In this document: in pieces, positions 46,868-55,960 of the stretch
How positions within the stretch are numbered: the stretch's first letter is position 1
How the letters are laid out: each line of letters opens with the position of its first letter
NCBI GenBank assembly: GCA_004321925.1
Contig: SCQH01000024.1
Location: 1 to 60,362, forward strand
Length of the DNA stretch: 60,362 nucleotides
Direction: 5' to 3'
Source: Nitrospirota bacterium
Lineage (GTDB): Bacteria > Nitrospirota > Thermodesulfovibrionia > Thermodesulfovibrionales > UBA6898
Position numbers and translations under genes: made by a program
The notes under the pieces: model-generated
Told to the model about the DNA's origin: nothing
The model's input: the letters and a program-made list of their open reading frames with translations, nothing else
Database searches by the model: none

Positions 46868-47653
46868 ATGAAAGAATGCTTCTTAATAAAGGCGGCCGGG
46901 TTGGATAGTTCATTTTACAAAAGGCTCAGGGAGATGTCTTTGCAGGCGGCCCAAAAGGTCGGCCAGCCTGTTTTTTATACGCGCTATGAAAAGGAACTGA
47001 GTGAGTCGGCCGCTTTTTTTGAGAGGAACAGCCTTATAGCCCGCTGCCGGGAATTGCTTGGCGATGCAAAGCTGCATCCTGCCCACGGGACCGGGCACTG
47101 CGAAAAGGTTGCCCGGGAGGCCGGGGCACTGGTCAGGATAGAGCGGGCCAAACGGGGAATGCCCGACCCGGATGAGGACCTGATGCTCTGTGTGCAGATC
47201 GCAGGTCTTTTCCATGACATCAAAAGGACAGAGGAGGATCATGCCGTGGCCGGCAGCAGAGAGGTGCAGAGCCTCCTCGAAGCCTTTCCCCTGGATGACC
47301 GGTATAAACGGTATATTGTTGCGGCGGTCAGGAATCACGAGGCATTTAAGAAGGTCCTTGATTCAGAGGACGAAGCAGCGCGGCTGGTGAGCGATGCGCT
47401 GTATGATGCCGATAAGTTCAGATGGGGTCCTGACAATTTTACGGTAACGCTCTGGCTGATAACCGAGCACGGGAGGATCTCTGTCAGGACGCTCTTCGGT
47501 GATTTTGAGGCGAAGATGGAGGGCATAGCCTGGATAAAGGAGACCTTCAGGAGCTCCACCGGGAGGCAGTACGGGCCTGAGTTCATTGACAAGGGCATGG
47601 AGATAGGCAGGGAGATATACAAGGAAATGCTTTCCCTGATAGGTGACGTGTAA
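46868..47653 (+). CDS. HD-domain phosphohydrolase
   Basis: 261 residues, cytoplasmic. An N-terminal helical region of about 65 residues, then an HD domain with HPAHGTGHCEKV, the HD pair in LFHDIKR, and NHEAFKK, typical of metal-dependent phosphohydrolases. Substrate unknown. No Shine-Dalgarno precedes ATG 46868, and a TATAAT (46864-46869) overlaps that codon, so ATG 46934, which follows GGGAG, may be the true start. Its stop overlaps the ribF start (TAATG). Confidence 0.75.
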   Translation: MKECFLIKAAGLDSSFYKRLREMSLQAAQKVGQPVFYTRYEKELSESAAFFERNSLIARCRELLGDAKLHPAHGTGHCEKVAREAGALVRIERAKRGMPDPDEDLMLCVQIAGLFHDIKRTEEDHAVAGSREVQSLLEAFPLDDRYKRYIVAAVRNHEAFKKVLDSEDEAARLVSDALYDADKFRWGPDNFTVTLWLITEHGRISVRTLFGDFEAKMEGIAWIKETFRSSTGRQYGPEFIDKGMEIGREIYKEMLSLIGDV

Positions 47654-48591
47654 TGATCCTCATCACAGACTTAAAGGCGCTTCCCCGCACCTTCAGCAAC
47701 AGCATTATTACGCTGGGTAATTTCGACGGTCTGCACCTCGGGCATCAGGAGCTTATTAAAAAAGTGATCGCGCGGGCAAAAGAGACCGGGGGGACCAGCA
47801 TGGTCGTGACGTTCCGTCCACATCCGCTGAAGATACTCTGCCCTGAAAAATGTCCGCCGCTCATCAGTATCTATGAGGAAAAGATCGGCCTCATCGAGGC
47901 CCTGGGCATCGATGTCCTGGTGAAGATACCCTTTACCCTCGAGTTTGCAAAGATGGCGCCTGAGGATTTTGTGAAGGATGTCCTCTTCGGCCTGCTCGGG
48001 GCAAAGGAGATATTCGTCGGCTACAATTACCGTTTCGGCAGGGACAGGGCCGGGAATATTGAGATGCTGAAGGACCTGGGCAGCCGCTACGGGTTTGCGG
48101 TCAGGCAGGTTGAGCAGATATCCCTGCGCGGTGAGGTGATCAGCAGTACGAAGATCAGGCATCTCCTGAGGGAGGGCGAGGTCGAGCAGGCTGCCCGTCT
48201 CCTGGGGAGAGATTATGCGATCACCGGGGTGGTGATCAGGGGCGACGGCAGGGGCAGGTCGCTTGGTTTCCCGACGGCGAACATCGCCCCGAAACATGCG
48301 ATCATCCCTTCCAACGGGGTCTATGCGGTCAGGCTCTTTGTGAGGGACCGGCTGTATGACGGGATAGCCAATATCGGCATGCGGCCGACCTTTGACAAAA
48401 AAACGCTCTCGATCGAGGCCTATATCTTTGATTTTGATGAGGACATATACGGGGAGGAGATCTCCGTTTTTTTTCTGAAGAAAATCAGGGATGAGATAAA
48501 ATTCAACGGCATTGACGAACTGATACAGCAGATCACGTCCGATATTGAAGCCTCCCGCCTGGTTCAGGCAGGCAGGGCAGGGCCTGCCTGA
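47653..48591 (+). CDS. ribF: bifunctional riboflavin kinase/FAD synthetase
   Basis: 312 residues. N-terminal FMN adenylyltransferase domain (LGNFDGLHLGHQELI, SSTKIRHLL) and C-terminal riboflavin kinase domain (GRGRSLGFPTANI, NIGMRPTF, IEAYIFDFDEDIYG). It converts riboflavin to FMN and FAD. Typical full length. Coupled to the upstream HD gene by a one-base TAATG overlap. Confidence 0.95.
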   Translation: MILITDLKALPRTFSNSIITLGNFDGLHLGHQELIKKVIARAKETGGTSMVVTFRPHPLKILCPEKCPPLISIYEEKIGLIEALGIDVLVKIPFTLEFAKMAPEDFVKDVLFGLLGAKEIFVGYNYRFGRDRAGNIEMLKDLGSRYGFAVRQVEQISLRGEVISSTKIRHLLREGEVEQAARLLGRDYAITGVVIRGDGRGRSLGFPTANIAPKHAIIPSNGVYAVRLFVRDRLYDGIANIGMRPTFDKKTLSIEAYIFDFDEDIYGEEISVFFLKKIRDEIKFNGIDELIQQITSDIEASRLVQAGRAGPA

Positions 48592-48597
48592 ACTCCA

Positions 48598-48623
48598 GCC
48601 AGGTTTATGGTATAATTCCTGGC
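48598..48623 (+). promoter_or_regulatory. extended -10 promoter within an inverted repeat, before the methyltransferase gene
   Basis: GCCAGG (48598-48603) and CCTGGC (48618-48623) flank TGGTATAAT, an extended -10 whose TATAAT is 48611-48616. Transcription would start near 48623, about 7 bases before ATG 48630, and no ribosome-binding site is visible. The repeat overlapping the -10 could be an operator. Confidence 0.5.
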
Positions 48624-48629
48624 CAAACC

Positions 48630-49394
48630 ATGAAGAACAAAATAATCAGAGAGCAGTTCAACAAACAGGCTGAAAAATTCTCGGAATTTTCATTTACCAA
48701 AAGCAGGGTCATCTATAAATTCATCTATGACTTCTGCCGGATCCAGCCCGGCGATACGCTCCTGGATGTGGCCTGCGGTTCCGGCGCCTTTGCCCTGTTC
48801 TGTGCTGAGAAGGTCAGGTCTGTTTGTGGCGTGGATATATCGGACAGATCAATCACCATGGCAGCCGATACTGCCCGGGGCAGGAACATTCAGAATGCCT
48901 CATTTATCCGCAGTGACGTAGAGGCGATTCCCGTGGCCGACGGATCATTTTCGATCGCAACCTGCAGGATGGCCTTCCATCATATGGGTAATTATCAAAA
49001 GGTTTTTTCAGAAATGGTCCGGTGCGTACAAAAAAACGGCAGGATCTGTATACAGGATATGACCGCCTGCGACCGGAAAGAGACGGATGATTATTTCGAA
49101 GAGATTGATAAACTTGTTGATATCAGTCATAACCGTTCCTTATCGAAAGCGGAAATAATCGATCTTTTTGATGGCCAGGGGGTCAGGATCCTGAATACCT
49201 TTGAAAGCCGGCATGAGTTTGAGATCAACGAGTATGCCAGTCATGCGATACAGGCCCCCGAGAATTTCGAGGCCTTGAACAGGCTTCTTGAAACCGGGCT
49301 GAACGATACAGCATTATCAGCATTGTTGTATAAGAAAGGTGACCAAACCTTTCTCAAGAAGGACGGCATCGTTGTCCTGGGAATAAAAGAATAG
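48630..49394 (+). CDS. SAM-dependent class I methyltransferase
   Basis: 254 residues, UbiE/Methyltransf_11-like. Motif I LLDVACGSGAFALF, VDISDRSI, and DGSFSIATCRMAFHHMGN with MVRCVQKNGRICIQDM are the SAM-binding core. The C-terminal 90 residues are family specific. It faces the PPTase/thioester-reductase operon and may methylate the product of that biosynthetic cluster, but it could equally be a separate housekeeping enzyme. Substrate unknown. Confidence 0.82.
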   Translation: MKNKIIREQFNKQAEKFSEFSFTKSRVIYKFIYDFCRIQPGDTLLDVACGSGAFALFCAEKVRSVCGVDISDRSITMAADTARGRNIQNASFIRSDVEAIPVADGSFSIATCRMAFHHMGNYQKVFSEMVRCVQKNGRICIQDMTACDRKETDDYFEEIDKLVDISHNRSLSKAEIIDLFDGQGVRILNTFESRHEFEINEYASHAIQAPENFEALNRLLETGLNDTALSALLYKKGDQTFLKKDGIVVLGIKE

Positions 49395-49426
49395 ACGAAA
49401 GGCCTGTTCTCTTGTCTGCCCGCGCG

Positions 49427-50203
49427 TCAATCCCTCCGGCCGGGCTGATCATCCGCAGTTGAAATATCAGGACCCTCATGGCAGTGTATTGCCCTGAAAT
49501 GTCCCCCTTCAACGACAAGTGCGGCAACATAACCCGGGGATGGTTCAAACGACAGGGCGGACCATGCCGGTGACGCCTTTCCGGGCCGGTCTTTTAGGAT
49601 CAGGGGTGCAGGGACGCCGCACGACCCTGAACAGGAAACCTCAAGCCCGTGGAGCCCGGCCAGTCCTTCCCCTGTTGCCTTGACATAGGCCTCCTTGAGG
49701 ACCCAGGCCTTGAAGAAGGCCTTTTCCCTTTCATCCGGAGGAAGAGAGTTGATAGCGGAGTGCTCGGCGGGGGTGAAGTAACGCTTTGTCAGCGGTGTCA
49801 GATTCTGTACCGGACGGATCTTTTCGAGATCTATGCCAACCGTCAGTTCTCGCGAAACAGCATACAGGGCCAGGTCTCCGGAGTGTGATATATTGAACTG
49901 AAAGCCGGGTGCACTGCTGGACAGGGAAGGCTTCCCTGTCCTCCCCGGGGAAAAGACCAGCTGTGCCGGATCAGTCTGCAGATATCCTCCGAGCACCTTC
50001 CGGAGAAGGCCGTGGCTGGCTACGAACCTCTGTTTAAGGGTTTCAGACCGAAGGCGGTCACAGCGCTGCTGCTCACCCGGAGAAAGAGTGCTGTAGAGCC
50101 TTTTGAGCAGGGGAGCAGGAAGCCCGAGAGGGATATGCCACACATGGACGGTTCCGCCCTCCAGGCGCAGGTCTGGGGCAGCCGGCTGCCTGGGAGATGG
50201 CAT
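49427..50203 (-). CDS. Sfp-type 4'-phosphopantetheinyl transferase
   Basis: 258 residues. Transfers phosphopantetheine from CoA to a Ser on acyl carrier proteins. The pseudo-dimeric fold is indicated by FNISHSGDLALYA, VGIDLEKI (metal-binding Asp/Glu) and FFKAWVLKEAYVKATGEGL. Sfp-type enzymes usually serve secondary metabolism, in contrast to AcpS. The likely client is the ACP at 54441, whose Ser40 site is intact. 46 bases after the reductase gene on the same strand. A TTG directly before ATG 50203 is an alternative start. Confidence 0.9.
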   Translation of the reverse strand: MPSPRQPAAPDLRLEGGTVHVWHIPLGLPAPLLKRLYSTLSPGEQQRCDRLRSETLKQRFVASHGLLRKVLGGYLQTDPAQLVFSPGRTGKPSLSSSAPGFQFNISHSGDLALYAVSRELTVGIDLEKIRPVQNLTPLTKRYFTPAEHSAINSLPPDEREKAFFKAWVLKEAYVKATGEGLAGLHGLEVSCSGSCGVPAPLILKDRPGKASPAWSALSFEPSPGYVAALVVEGGHFRAIHCHEGPDISTADDQPGRRD

Positions 50204-50252
50204 CAACGGTTACTGCTGATGCCGGGGGAGGAACATTCCCCGCGGCCGGGCT

Positions 50253-51446
50253 TCAGGGGCATTTCTCTTTGAGCCTCCTGCTTTTTAGGATCGCGGCCCG
50301 GTAATATTCATATTCCGGCAGGATGCGGGCCTTCCCCCAGGATGATTCCCTGCAGTATCGAAAGATCTGTTCCTTATAAGCTCCCCATGGCGGGGCGGAG
50401 ATACCGAACCGGGCAAGCATCGCCGCGGAATGCTCGGAATTGAATGGCGCCGATTTCCCCTCAAAATATGAGGTGTAGGGCATGCCGAGCTTCATGATAC
50501 CGAAATATTTCCTCGGTACCATATGCCGGAGAGGGGTCTGCAGGAGATAGTTGGCAAGCCAGATAGGCAGGAACGGTAATTTCTTCAGGTTCAAAGTTGT
50601 GCAGGCATCCCCGATGATTGTTCTCATTTGCACCTCGTTGCCTCTTCCGGCGGTGAGATGAAAGGTCTTGCCCAGGCTTTCGTCATCCTGCATCAGGGCA
50701 ACGATCGCATCAGCGACAAAATCCGACGGCACAATATCGACCCTGGCACCGCCTGACCCAGGGATAAAGTACCGGGGGATCCCGTCTGCCAGGATCTTCA
50801 GCGGCCAGTAGAGCATGCTGAAGCTGCTGACATAACCGGTGCAGGAATCTCCGATCACGATAGAGGGGCGGTAAACCGCGGCCGGCAGCCTCGTGCCATA
50901 TTCCCGGACCAGCAGTTCGGCTTCAAACTTGCTCTGCTCATAGGGATTGGCAAAGGTCTGTCCGCGGTCCAGGTCCTGTTCCGTGGCTTCGCGTTTATGC
51001 ATCCCGGCTACGTACGCAGTCGAAACGTAATCGAATCGTTTCAGCCTGCCCTCTTTGCTGCAGGCCGTTGCCAGTGCAAGCACCTTTTCTGTCCCGCCGA
51101 CATTGATCTTTCGTGCCGTTTCGATCGGGGAGCCAAAATCGGTTATGGCCCCCAGATGCAGGATCTGGTCCACAGAATGCACGAGTTCACTCCGGTCATC
51201 AGCCGACAGGCCCAGCTCCGGCAGGACAAAATCGCCGGAAACCGCTTTTATTTTCCCCGCAGCCAACGGGACAAGCTCAGGGGGCACAATAGTCCGCAAA
51301 AGCTCATCTCTGCGCTCTGCGACCGATCTTCTGTGCGACGGCCGCAAGAGCAGGTAAATTGTTTCGTACTGCGGATCATCAATCAGCCGCGCTACGATCA
51401 ACTTGCCAATAAAACCGCTGCCGCCAGTAATAAATATCTTCTGCAT
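50253..51446 (-). CDS. NAD(P)-binding thioester-reductase-like SDR (NAD_binding_4 type)
   Basis: 397 residues. Extended SDR with FITGGSGFIGKLIVARL, HLGAITDF, NVGGTEKVLALA, and catalytic YEQSK (YxxxK). The pattern resembles fatty acyl-CoA reductases and carrier-protein thioester reductases, which release acyl chains as aldehyde or alcohol using NADPH. The C-terminal 90 residues are not membrane spanning. ATG 51446 starts the Rossmann fold; an in-frame GTG-type start at 51476 adds ten unconserved residues. Together with the PPTase and the divergent FAS genes it suggests a reduced lipid product; an epimerase-like role cannot be excluded. Confidence 0.78.
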   Translation of the reverse strand: MQKIFITGGSGFIGKLIVARLIDDPQYETIYLLLRPSHRRSVAERRDELLRTIVPPELVPLAAGKIKAVSGDFVLPELGLSADDRSELVHSVDQILHLGAITDFGSPIETARKINVGGTEKVLALATACSKEGRLKRFDYVSTAYVAGMHKREATEQDLDRGQTFANPYEQSKFEAELLVREYGTRLPAAVYRPSIVIGDSCTGYVSSFSMLYWPLKILADGIPRYFIPGSGGARVDIVPSDFVADAIVALMQDDESLGKTFHLTAGRGNEVQMRTIIGDACTTLNLKKLPFLPIWLANYLLQTPLRHMVPRKYFGIMKLGMPYTSYFEGKSAPFNSEHSAAMLARFGISAPPWGAYKEQIFRYCRESSWGKARILPEYEYYRAAILKSRRLKEKCP

Positions 51447-51626
51447 AATTATCGGGGGTGAACCCGGACCTGACACTGCCCTGTATCCCGGCTCACTCGT
51501 TGAAAAGGGAATTTATGGATATCCTCTTAATAAATATGAAATTAACGACGCAAATATTATATATTATCATGGACGTTATTATGTTTAATTTTATACGGAT
51601 CGTTAAATGCGAGAGAGGCTTCATCG
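51447..51626. promoter_or_regulatory. divergent AT-rich promoter region between reductase and ligase genes
   Basis: 180 bases that become markedly AT-rich over about 51500-51605, with several weak -10-like hexamers (TATCAT at 51571, preceded 17 bases upstream by TTAACG). No conserved operator was recognised. GAGAGAGG at 51611-51618 is the ribosome-binding site for the TTG-initiated ligase gene. Confidence 0.4.
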
Positions 51627-53273
51627 TTGGTAAACCTGCTGAAAACTATGCCTGATCGGACAATAAGCGAGGGCTTGTCTGACCGTATCTACGGGACGAT
51701 CAGCCGGTATCCTCAAAAAGTGCTCTTATCTGATGAGTCGGTAGATTTTACCGGAGACGATATACACGCCTTTATCAGTGAGATCAGGCCCCTTATAACG
51801 ATCTTTTCACAGAGGCGCGGGAGGATCGGGATATTAATTCCGAATTCGGCTGTATTGGCAGTGGCAATTCTGGCTGTAATTGCGCTGGGACGGATACCGG
51901 TAATCCTCAATTCATCTGCGCGGAGAGAACAGGTCGAGGCCTTACTACCGGCCTTGAACCTCGACCTCCTGATCGTGTCAAAGGCGGCATACCCGGAGCT
52001 CGATAGCGCCTGCAATATCGTGAGCATAACCATGTCCGGCTGCATGACGTTCATTCAAAGGGACGGGCCCGGAAGATGGCATAAACTGCCCCGTGAGGGG
52101 ACGGCGATCATTCTGTATACCTCCGGCTCGGAAGGCGAGCCAAAGGGGGTGCAGCTCTCTGGTCCGGGGATCAGTTACACGATAAACCATCTGATCGATT
52201 ATTTTGAACTCGACGGATCGACGGTCTCGGCCTGCATCATGCCTCTGTGCCATACCATGGGCCTCAATACGCAATTTTTGCCGGTCTTCTTTGCAGGGGG
52301 GAGGTCTGTTTTTTTTGAGATAGCCATGAGCCTGGGGAAGATATACCGGCAGATCATACAGGCAGAAGCCACGTTTGCAGGCCTGATCCCGGAATTTTTG
52401 CAGCTCTGTTATGAGGAAAAAATGCGGCGGGGCATTGAACCTGCCCTGAATGTCCGGCATCTGCAGATCGCCGGGGGGCCCATCCGGGAGGACCACCTGC
52501 GCAGGGCCATGCACCTTTTCCCTCATGCGGTCGTTCACAAGGGATATGGTTTGACCGAGGCCATACGGGTATCATCGATCAGCAGCTCGGACCCCCTGTT
52601 TTTCGGCAATAACGAAGGGTATGTCCTGCCCGGGCAGACGGTGGTAATACGTGATGAGGCAGGGAATGTCCTGCCCGCCGGCAGTATCGGGAGGATCCAC
52701 GTAAAAGGCTCAAATGTCATGCTGGGCTATGACAATGACACTATCGACGCACCGGTTACCGACGGGTTTCTGAATACCGGAGACCTGGGGTCTTTAACGC
52801 CTGACAACTGCCTCTTCATTCATGGGAGGCACGACAGCATCTTTAAGATAAGCGGGGAGCGCATTTCGGGTTACGAGATAGAAAACGCCGCCCGTGCCAT
52901 ATCGGCATACTTTCGGGATGTCAGATGCCTGCCTCTGGAGCGTTCCGGAAGAGTGCGGCCTGTCTTATTTGTGGAACTGAGCCAGGTCCCGCCGGCAGAC
53001 GCTTTTGCGGAACTCAGGCTCGGGTTCGGCAGGCAGCTGTTACAGCGCCTCGGTCATAAGCTCAAAATGCCCGGTGACATCTATTTTATGGAGAATTTCC
53101 CCCGGACACATAACGGCAAGATTCGCAATAAGGAGCTTAAAAATATAATAATAGATGAACGTGCAGAATATCTCGGCACTGACGGGGGGCTTCGTTTCTT
53201 TTTCGTACCGGGATGCAGCGGGAAACATTTATGCGGAGAGGGCAACAGAGATGCGATGGATATTTGTAGATAA
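51627..53273 (+). CDS. AMP-binding acyl-CoA/acyl-ACP ligase
   Basis: 548 residues of the ANL superfamily. Core motifs: LYTSGSEGEPKGV (P-loop-like A3), GYGLTEAI (A5), LNTGDLGS (A7), GRHDSIFKISGERISGYEIE (A8) and HNGKIRNKEL with the A10 Lys. It adenylates a carboxylate and loads it onto CoA or a carrier protein, here probably the ACP at 54441. TTG 51627 is chosen because GAGAGAGG lies 8 bases upstream; ATG 51648 has no such site. The C-terminal 40 residues overlap the next gene and look unconserved. Substrate unknown. Confidence 0.85.
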   Translation: MVNLLKTMPDRTISEGLSDRIYGTISRYPQKVLLSDESVDFTGDDIHAFISEIRPLITIFSQRRGRIGILIPNSAVLAVAILAVIALGRIPVILNSSARREQVEALLPALNLDLLIVSKAAYPELDSACNIVSITMSGCMTFIQRDGPGRWHKLPREGTAIILYTSGSEGEPKGVQLSGPGISYTINHLIDYFELDGSTVSACIMPLCHTMGLNTQFLPVFFAGGRSVFFEIAMSLGKIYRQIIQAEATFAGLIPEFLQLCYEEKMRRGIEPALNVRHLQIAGGPIREDHLRRAMHLFPHAVVHKGYGLTEAIRVSSISSSDPLFFGNNEGYVLPGQTVVIRDEAGNVLPAGSIGRIHVKGSNVMLGYDNDTIDAPVTDGFLNTGDLGSLTPDNCLFIHGRHDSIFKISGERISGYEIENAARAISAYFRDVRCLPLERSGRVRPVLFVELSQVPPADAFAELRLGFGRQLLQRLGHKLKMPGDIYFMENFPRTHNGKIRNKELKNIIIDERAEYLGTDGGLRFFFVPGCSGKHLCGEGNRDAMDICR

Positions 53274-53715
53274 GATCATAGAGATGGACCCCGGAAAATC
53301 AGCGGTCGCAGTCCGGAACTTCTCACGCTCAGAACTGTTCTTCCTGGACCATTTCCCCGGGTTTCCTCTTGTTCCCGGGGTGCTGCAGATCGAAATGATC
53401 GCGCAGCTCGGAGGCAAATGTGTCATGGCGGGGCATCCCGGCATCATGCCGGTCCTTGGTTCAGTGAAGAGCGCCAAGTTCTATCATAAAATAGTGCCGG
53501 GGGACCAGGCCGTTATTAAGGTCGAGATTACGGTCCGCACGTCCTTTACGATGGCTCAGGGCCGGATAGAGGTTGACGGCAACAGGGTTTCAGCGGCAGA
53601 GGTCATCCTTGCGCACCTTCCGGCGCCTGAGGATCTTATCAGAAAAAAAATGGCAGGCGACGGGTTTGGTGACTGGCTGCAAGCGGGGGGACATGGGTCG
53701 GATCCAGTGGTGTGA
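53251..53715 (+). CDS. FabZ-like 3-hydroxyacyl-ACP dehydratase
   Basis: 154 residues of hot-dog fold. The catalytic pair is intact: His34 in LDHFPGFPLVPG and Glu48 in LQIEMIAQLGG. Length matches FabZ. It would dehydrate the 3-hydroxyacyl intermediate made by the cluster ketoreductase. ATG 53251 follows GAGAGG; it overlaps the ligase gene by 23 bases and the next gene by 23. An in-frame start at 53155 lies in the ligase gene and is rejected. Confidence 0.87.
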   Translation: MRWIFVDKIIEMDPGKSAVAVRNFSRSELFFLDHFPGFPLVPGVLQIEMIAQLGGKCVMAGHPGIMPVLGSVKSAKFYHKIVPGDQAVIKVEITVRTSFTMAQGRIEVDGNRVSAAEVILAHLPAPEDLIRKKMAGDGFGDWLQAGGHGSDPVV

Positions 53716-54451
53716 TGCGTTGCTGCCCGGAGAGGACATCCCGGCCGGGGAGTTCATATCTGAATATTATGACGGGAAGATACGCCTGGAAAAAGCCAGG
53801 GCACTCCCTCTGATCGACAGACAGGCCGAGCTTCCTGACCGCAGGGTCTATCGTTCGATGAGCAGGGCCGGCATCCTGCTCTCTCTGGTCTGTTTAAAGG
53901 CCAGGGAAGAACTCAGTGGTTTCCTCCGGCAGGACCCCTTCAGGGTCGGGATCTACTGTGCCATTGAAAATGGCCCTGTTGATTTTGCGTCGACAAAGCA
54001 GATGGTTGGCGTACCCGGTGAGGCTTTTGCCGAAACGTACAAAAAACTTTTTAATCCGAAGATGTACCTGCGGCAGTTGCCGAATCTGGCGGCAAGCCAG
54101 ATGGGGATCTTCCTGAACATACTGGGGCCGCTGCATGTCTTTAATAACTCCCTGTATGGCAGTCTCCATGCCCTGCAGCAGGCCGAGCTTGACCTTGCTG
54201 ACGACAGGGTCAATGCAGCCCTGATATGCAGTGCCTTCAGTTTTGAGAATCCGCTGATCCTGGAGCGCACCCGCAGGTCGGTCCTGAAGGGACGTGTGCT
54301 TTGTGAAGGCTCCGGCGCGATGCTGCTCGTGCCTGGCGGCGAGGAGAACACATGGCATGACATGGACTATGAAAATACCGGAGAATATTTCGGCATAAGC
54401 CATCAGATAATCAGTCAAATAATGAAAAGGAGGACCCAACATGACAACTGA
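53693..54451 (+). CDS. half-size ketosynthase-like protein lacking catalytic residues
   Basis: 252 residues resembling only the N-terminal half of a beta-ketoacyl synthase: SRAGILLSLVCLKA, GIYCAIENGP, and GPLHVFNNSLYGSLHALQQAELDLADDRVNAALICSAFSF in separate segments. Where ketosynthases have the nucleophilic Cys, the sequence around residues 153-156 has Ser-Leu-Tyr-Gly, and the C-terminal half with both active-site His is absent. It is not broken by a frameshift: a GGGGGG site precedes ATG 53693 and both neighbours overlap it. It could be a chain-length-factor-like partner of the active KS at 54727. Confidence 0.7.
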   Translation: MGRIQWCDALLPGEDIPAGEFISEYYDGKIRLEKARALPLIDRQAELPDRRVYRSMSRAGILLSLVCLKAREELSGFLRQDPFRVGIYCAIENGPVDFASTKQMVGVPGEAFAETYKKLFNPKMYLRQLPNLAASQMGIFLNILGPLHVFNNSLYGSLHALQQAELDLADDRVNAALICSAFSFENPLILERTRRSVLKGRVLCEGSGAMLLVPGGEENTWHDMDYENTGEYFGISHQIISQIMKRRTQHDN

Positions 54452-54722
54452 AGAGGAACTTTTTCTCCAGGTGGCAGATGCCGTCCGTGCGGTACTGAAC
54501 ACTGAAGAGGGTGAGATCAAGATGGAGAGCATGTTCCGTGCTGATCTTAATACAGAAAGCATCGATTTTCTCGACATCAGTTTCGAGATCGAGAAGCGGA
54601 CCGGGGTAGAACTGGATTTCCCGGCAGTGCTTAAGTTTATCATGGAGAAAAAAGGCTCGGAAATAACTGATTTTTCCGTAGCAGATCTTGTCGGTTACCT
54701 GAGCCACGTAAAGAACTCATAA
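54441..54722 (+). CDS. acyl carrier protein
   Basis: 93-residue acidic protein with the phosphopantetheine attachment site at Ser40 (LNTESIDFLD), the DSL-like motif read here as ESI, followed by the typical helix SFEIEKRTGVELDF. Expected to be primed by the PPTase at 49427 and to carry the growing chain. AGGAGG lies 6 bases before ATG 54441, inside the end of the previous gene; the KS gene starts 4 bases after its stop. Confidence 0.92.
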   Translation: MTTEEELFLQVADAVRAVLNTEEGEIKMESMFRADLNTESIDFLDISFEIEKRTGVELDFPAVLKFIMEKKGSEITDFSVADLVGYLSHVKNS

Positions 54723-54726
54723 TCGT

Positions 54727-55959
54727 ATGAACAGTGTGGTGATAACCGGATGCGGCCTGATAACCCCTCTGGGCAATAGTATCGGTGAGTTTGAGCGCAG
54801 GATGTTTGCCGGGGATTCCGGCATCAGGGATATCCGTGGAACGCTGGTCGCCGATAATTTCCCCGTGCCTTTTGCCGGGATCATCGACGATACGGGCCTG
54901 CCCTCGGCAGAGGCCCTCGGCCTCCCCTCCGGGAGGAACAGCCGGGGCCTGCGGTATGCCGTGCTTGCGACACGCCAGGCAGTGCATGATTTCCCGGAGG
55001 GCCTGCCTCTGGACGGGATCATCTACGGGACCCCGGGTGGTGTTTTCTTTGAGCTAGTGGTCGATACCTACCGGGATATTGATACTGACAGGATTCAGTG
55101 GAACCGGAGCAGGGCCGAATATCTGCTGGAAGTCATGGCCAAAGATCTGGCAGAACGGGGTCACGGAGAAATAGCTCCCGAGCGGCTCATCAGTATCAAC
55201 TCTGCCTGCGCAAGCGGTATCCACTGTATCGGCATGGCCTTTCAGTTCCTGAAAGCAGGCCTGTGGCAGCGCTGCATCGTGGGAGGCATCGATGCCGGGG
55301 CCTGGGAAAGCAGCCTGATGAACTTTCACCTGCTGAACGCACTGACGACCGCTGACGTCCCTGCAGGGGAGGCCAGCAGACCTTTTTCCCCCGACAGGTC
55401 CGGGTTTGTCAAGAGCGAGGCAGCGGCCACCCTGCTCATGGAAACCCGGAAGTCTGCCGAGCAGCGGGGGGCGAGGATACTTGCCGAGGTCTGTGGGTTT
55501 GGGCTGACCTCTGACGCCTATCGCCTGACCGACGGTCGCGAGGATAATCTCAGTGTGATCAGGGCGATGGAGCAGGCAATTGAAACAGCAGGCATTCAGA
55601 AAGAAGATATTGATTATATCAGTGCCCATGGGACCTCCACGCAGCTCAATGACAGGCTGGAAACCATGGCAATAAAAAAAGTATTCGGGGATCATGCCTA
55701 TAAGATCCCGGTCAGCTCCTTAAAGTCGCAGACCGGCCACCCTACGGTGGCTTCGGGGGCAATGGAGACGGTGGCCTGCATCCTGATGTTTCAGCGGCAG
55801 AGACTGGCCCCTACGATCAACTTTAGGGCCGGCGACCCGGAATGCGATCTGGACTATGTCCCGCATAAGAGCCGGCCGGCAGAAGTGAAATATATTCTGA
55901 ACAATGCCTTTGGCTTTGGCGGGCAGAACGCATGTATCGTATTGAGGAAGGCGGACTGA
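54727..55959 (+). CDS. beta-ketoacyl-ACP synthase (FabF-like), catalytically complete
   Basis: 410 residues. Thiolase-fold condensing enzyme with Cys161 (NSACASG), His301 (SAHGTST), Lys333 and His338 (SLKSQTGH) and the C-terminal NNAFGFGGQNA, the full Cys-His-His set of elongating KS I/II enzymes. It would condense malonyl-ACP with the acyl chain in this cluster. Divergence from housekeeping FabF in the N-terminal 150 residues, and its neighbours, favour a specialised pathway. Confidence 0.92.
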   Translation: MNSVVITGCGLITPLGNSIGEFERRMFAGDSGIRDIRGTLVADNFPVPFAGIIDDTGLPSAEALGLPSGRNSRGLRYAVLATRQAVHDFPEGLPLDGIIYGTPGGVFFELVVDTYRDIDTDRIQWNRSRAEYLLEVMAKDLAERGHGEIAPERLISINSACASGIHCIGMAFQFLKAGLWQRCIVGGIDAGAWESSLMNFHLLNALTTADVPAGEASRPFSPDRSGFVKSEAAATLLMETRKSAEQRGARILAEVCGFGLTSDAYRLTDGREDNLSVIRAMEQAIETAGIQKEDIDYISAHGTSTQLNDRLETMAIKKVFGDHAYKIPVSSLKSQTGHPTVASGAMETVACILMFQRQRLAPTINFRAGDPECDLDYVPHKSRPAEVKYILNNAFGFGGQNACIVLRKAD

Positions 55960-55960
55960 A

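Noticed and set aside
51447-51626. AT-rich gap as an attachment site or island boundary
   Set aside because: No integrase, tRNA or direct repeats flank it; ordinary promoter composition is sufficient.
53693-54451. Half KS as a frameshifted full-length ketosynthase
   Set aside because: Downstream sequence encodes the ACP at once; no C-terminal KS half is present in any frame before the separate complete KS.
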